Assembly: GCA_963513935.1 (NCBI GenBank)
Contig: OY740768.1
Span: 42,960,368-43,024,367, forward strand
Direction: 5' to 3'
DNA length: 64,000 bases
DNA from: Aphrophora alni
Taxonomy: Eukaryota; Arthropoda; Insecta; Hemiptera; Aphrophoridae
The position numbers and the translations under genes are program-made. This document shows, piece after piece, positions 53,201 through 57,600 of this stretch (its first letter is position 1; each line of letters opens with the position of its first letter). The notes below the pieces were generated by a model. That model saw nothing but the letters and a program-made list of their open reading frames with translations, did not search any database and was not told where the DNA came from.

Positions 53201-54586
53201 AAGGATTAACTTTCGTATTCATAAACCAAAATTGGCATGATTTAACACAGGTTTAAGTTTAGACTATGAGAACTAAAAAAATGAATCAGAAAATTACCTG
53301 GCAAAACTGTAAAAAATAGATTGATGTATATATTAGGGTCTTGAATTACAACTTTTGTAGAGGAAAGCTTTATGACCCGTTATCTATCATGTTTAACTAT
53401 GCATCTACAATTAATCGAGAAATTTTTCCTGCTGAATATATTTTAAACAATGATAATTTTATGTTTATTTGTTGGTTAGGCGTAGGCCCAGAGGCCAATA
53501 TGTATCACAAGAAATAATATCCATGCTTTGATTAGAAGATATGTAAAACTAATAAAATGAACATATCACTAACCTTATGCTATGATGGTTTCCTGTTCTC
53601 GTTAGCCTAGATGGCAAACTGTATGGACCTTGAGTCACAAATACACTTTACAAAATATAGGCTACAAATTATCAATTAAAAAATATCTTTATAGTACGCC
53701 AAAAACCGAATGAACTAAAACATTGGTAATATAGTACAGTAGAACCCCTCTTAACCGGTCTAGTCGGGACTGACACCCGGGCCGGTTGCCCGTTTGACCG
53801 GTTAATCCGAGGCTCCCGTGAAAAATCGGTTTTCGTTCAAAGAAAGCTTATTTAATTAGGTAGCACTAAAAATTATGCAATAAAGATGTTATTGCAACTC
53901 ATTTTATTGTACATAAATGTATCGTATATATTATGTTATGTATATTATACATCAAACATGAAAAAATTAAACACTACAAAGCTTTTTTACAGATTCCCCC
54001 CTGTCAAGTCTTTTGACACATTTAACCGCGTCTCAAACGAAACCAACACACGCTTCCAAGAAAACTGAAAAGAAATGTTATATTTTCCATAATGTAGGCT
54101 AATACTAAATTGATTCGTGGAAAAAAAGCGGCCCATCAAACGTTTTTGTCTGTGTATGTCTGCTATACCGACGGGTGCCAATGCCGTGGTGTTTTTATGC
54201 CGCCGACAATGGGATACGCTATCGCCAAAGTCGTTTGACTCGCCGCTGCTTTGGTGCCGCCGACAATGCGATACCGATATCGACAAAGTCGTTTGACTCG
54301 CCGCTGCTTTGGAGCCGCGGTGTTTTTACGTCGCCGACAATGGGATGCCGCTATCGACAAAGTCGTTTGATATCGCCGCCACTTTGGTACCGCGGTGTTT
54401 TTACGCTGCCAACATTGGGATACCGCTATCGACAAAGTCATTTGATATCGCCGCCGCTTTGGTGTTTCAATTACAATTTATTTTCGGAAACTCTCATCCA
54501 ACCAGTACACTATGATATAGGCCGGTTAATCCGAGGACCGGTTAATCCGAGGCTGGTTAACAGAGGTTCTACTGTACATGTTAGTA

Positions 54587-54629
<43 letters not shown>

Positions 54630-57600
54630 TTCATAATACTGTATAAATGTCTCGTAAGATACTGAAAATAGCCTACTTAATTAATTAATAAATAATTAGT
54701 ATATAAAAAACTGTTAATGTATACCTATGGGTGTTTAGGGTCAAATTCAACTTTATCTGTACATTTACAGTATAGTAGGCGTGTTTTTGTCAATTCATTC
54801 CATATTGTCCACCGGGGTTTTTAATCTTGAAGTGTGTACAATCAACACACTGAATCACTTTAAAGATTTTTTTTCTTATGGATATGTACCATTTCACTTT
54901 GTTCTCCTATTGCAGTTGGAAATCTTATGAAATTTTTACAAAGGCTAGCAATAACCGTTGATACTTATTTTACAACCTGTGACTTTGTAGGCTGACTGAA
55001 CGCATGTTAATGGCTTACACTGTCGTGATATGTGCCCTTAGAAAACAATCATAGACAAGCTAACAACTATAGCTTCACATCTACTTGTAAACTCTGTTAT
55101 TGTTCGGGTTTGGGACCATTTTAAAGCCTTATAACTTCTCAAGAGTTATTCAGTTTGGGTTTTGTGAACCATAACTTAACCTAAATTGTCTATTACTATA
55201 ACTGCCCTCAAATGATTATTTCGTAATATTCTCCATCTGTAATATTTACATCAATTCCCATCATCAAAAATTGTCAAGTTCGTTATATAATTCCATGTTT
55301 AAAGTTACATTAAACAATGTACGAAATCAGTTCAAATGTATGTAGGTTTACTTAAAACGGTTTTCCATTAGTTGGAGACTAACGTAGCCTACTGGCAACT
55401 TTAAACCAGATTTAATAAAAATGTTTGTGAATACAGCTGATTGTGTTTATATCAACAAGGTTATCAATTATTCCAGTATTTATCAGAAGTAAAAACTTTC
55501 TTGTTACAGTCTACCTGATTTACTTACATACCGAAGTATACCTTAGTATGTTATACCACACATTATAATAATGTCATTAATTTTTTCATTAAATTGAATT
55601 GATGTAGTATGAGAAAAAACTATATAAAAAATTTATCTTTTTGAAATTTTTAGACTTTTCTTAGCTTTAATTTTTATTATTATTTCATTTATATCATTTT
55701 CTTTATATTGAACTAATGAGTGATAAATATATAATTTTTAAATATCCTGTTACAGAAAGTACGAATAGAAGCTTTACAGTGTCTATATGATTACTTGGGT
55801 TACTCACATATTCGTCTCATGCCTCTTAAACAACAGGTGAGTTATCTTATTTAAAAATAGTAGTACGCAGTTGACCAAACCAGGAGTAGAGTAAATTAAC
55901 TGCATACTAATGAATATTTTTACCAATTCAGAAACTGATAATTTTTAGTCTAAATAATTTATTATAAGAATCTAGGAATATGTGTGAGGAATATGTTCTC
56001 AGGGGTTTCATACCCAGTTAAATTGCAAGATAAAGTGGAAAAAATGATATTTTAATGATAAGTACAAATTATTATTATTATTTTATTTGACCTGAAGTGA
56101 GAAATATTGAATTCAAATCCATAATTATTATTCTGTAATAAAATATGTAATTGTTAGAAAATATTTGAGAGTTTGTAATCTAATTTTATTCTACAGGAAG
56201 CTAGTATTTCCTATGTTGGATGGAGAGTGTCTATTTTGTCCTGTAAATTATAGCTACCTCGCCTTTCCTTCCATGGTTTCTTCTTCAAAACACAATATTT
56301 AGTGGAAGCTCTAAAAGAAACTTGTGCTTGATAACTGTTTAAGCTTGCTAAAAGTTCGTCCTCATTTTTTAACCCTTAGCACGCTGAATAACAATTTAGG
56401 CTATTTACTCATAACGTGCTATTAGGAAAATTTTTTTTTTTGTAATTGTTTAAAGTTCTATTTGATTTTGGGTTCTTACAGATATATTTGGTAAAAAAAA
56501 AATATGTAGATTTGCTTTAAAATTATTTAAAAATTTTTTTTTACAGATTAAAACAAGAAAAATACTTAATTTCACACTTTTGATCGCCCTATGAAACAGA
56601 TTATATATATTTTTTATATTTACAAACAAATCATATTAATTTTTTTATATAAAAGTAGGCCTACTATTTAATTCAAAATAACCTGAATTTCATCAAACAA
56701 ATAAATTTGACTAAAAAAAGATTTTGAGAAAAATCAACATACCGTATCAAAAATATCTTTCTACTGCTCATAATAATTACCTACATTCAGGACATAAAAA
56801 AAATTACTGATATAGACTAAATATACATATAAACAATAATACGGCAACAATGAACAGCTATAGCAATTATAACTCTGACACAAAACATTTCACAACTGAC
56901 AGTCATAGTAGAACGAGAAATCACATTATACGCGCTGGGGCAGAACACAAAATAGCGCCTGGTTGCTATAACAACCAAATAAAGACGAACGACAGGTGAT
57001 CGAGAACAAATATCGTAGTGGGAGTGTCACGTTATACCAATAGAACATTTCCCTGCACTCTATTGGACTTTAAACGAATTAAAAATACCTGCAGAAGTCA
57101 AATAGTGTTAAATCGAGATATCCCGTCATACGCGTTACCAGTCAAGTTGAGGGTTACGTGAAATCCCGTCATACGCGTGCTAAGGGTTAAGCTTGAACTC
57201 ATTAAGGGCTTGAGCTTGTTAAAAACTCGAGCTCTTTAAAAAAGCTTCAGTTCAGTAAAAGTTCATGTTCAAATAAAGCTGGAGCTCGAATCTAAGTACT
57301 CGAAGCTCAAATTAAATAATCCGGGCTCATTAACCCCTAAATATCAGTAAACTATTATAATTTTAATTTCTCTTGTCAACACTTTTTTGTGTTAAACTGT
57401 ATCTCATTAGTTGCTAATATAAAATAATTTATTTTCACTTGTACTAACATCTTTTATTGAAGGTTTAATTTTAGTAATAAATTATATTCCATCTTCCAAA
57501 TTGTTCAATTCAAACTAACCAACATACTATTGAACAGTTGTTTGTTTGATCAGATTAACACTTAAACTGACATAGTAATATTATAGTATTTAGGTTGGAA

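Noticed and set aside
53987..54591. Several overlapping open frames on both strands, up to 138 codons
   Set aside because: They come from the GC-rich tandem repeat inside a pogo-like element; the protein repeats only mirror the DNA repeat.
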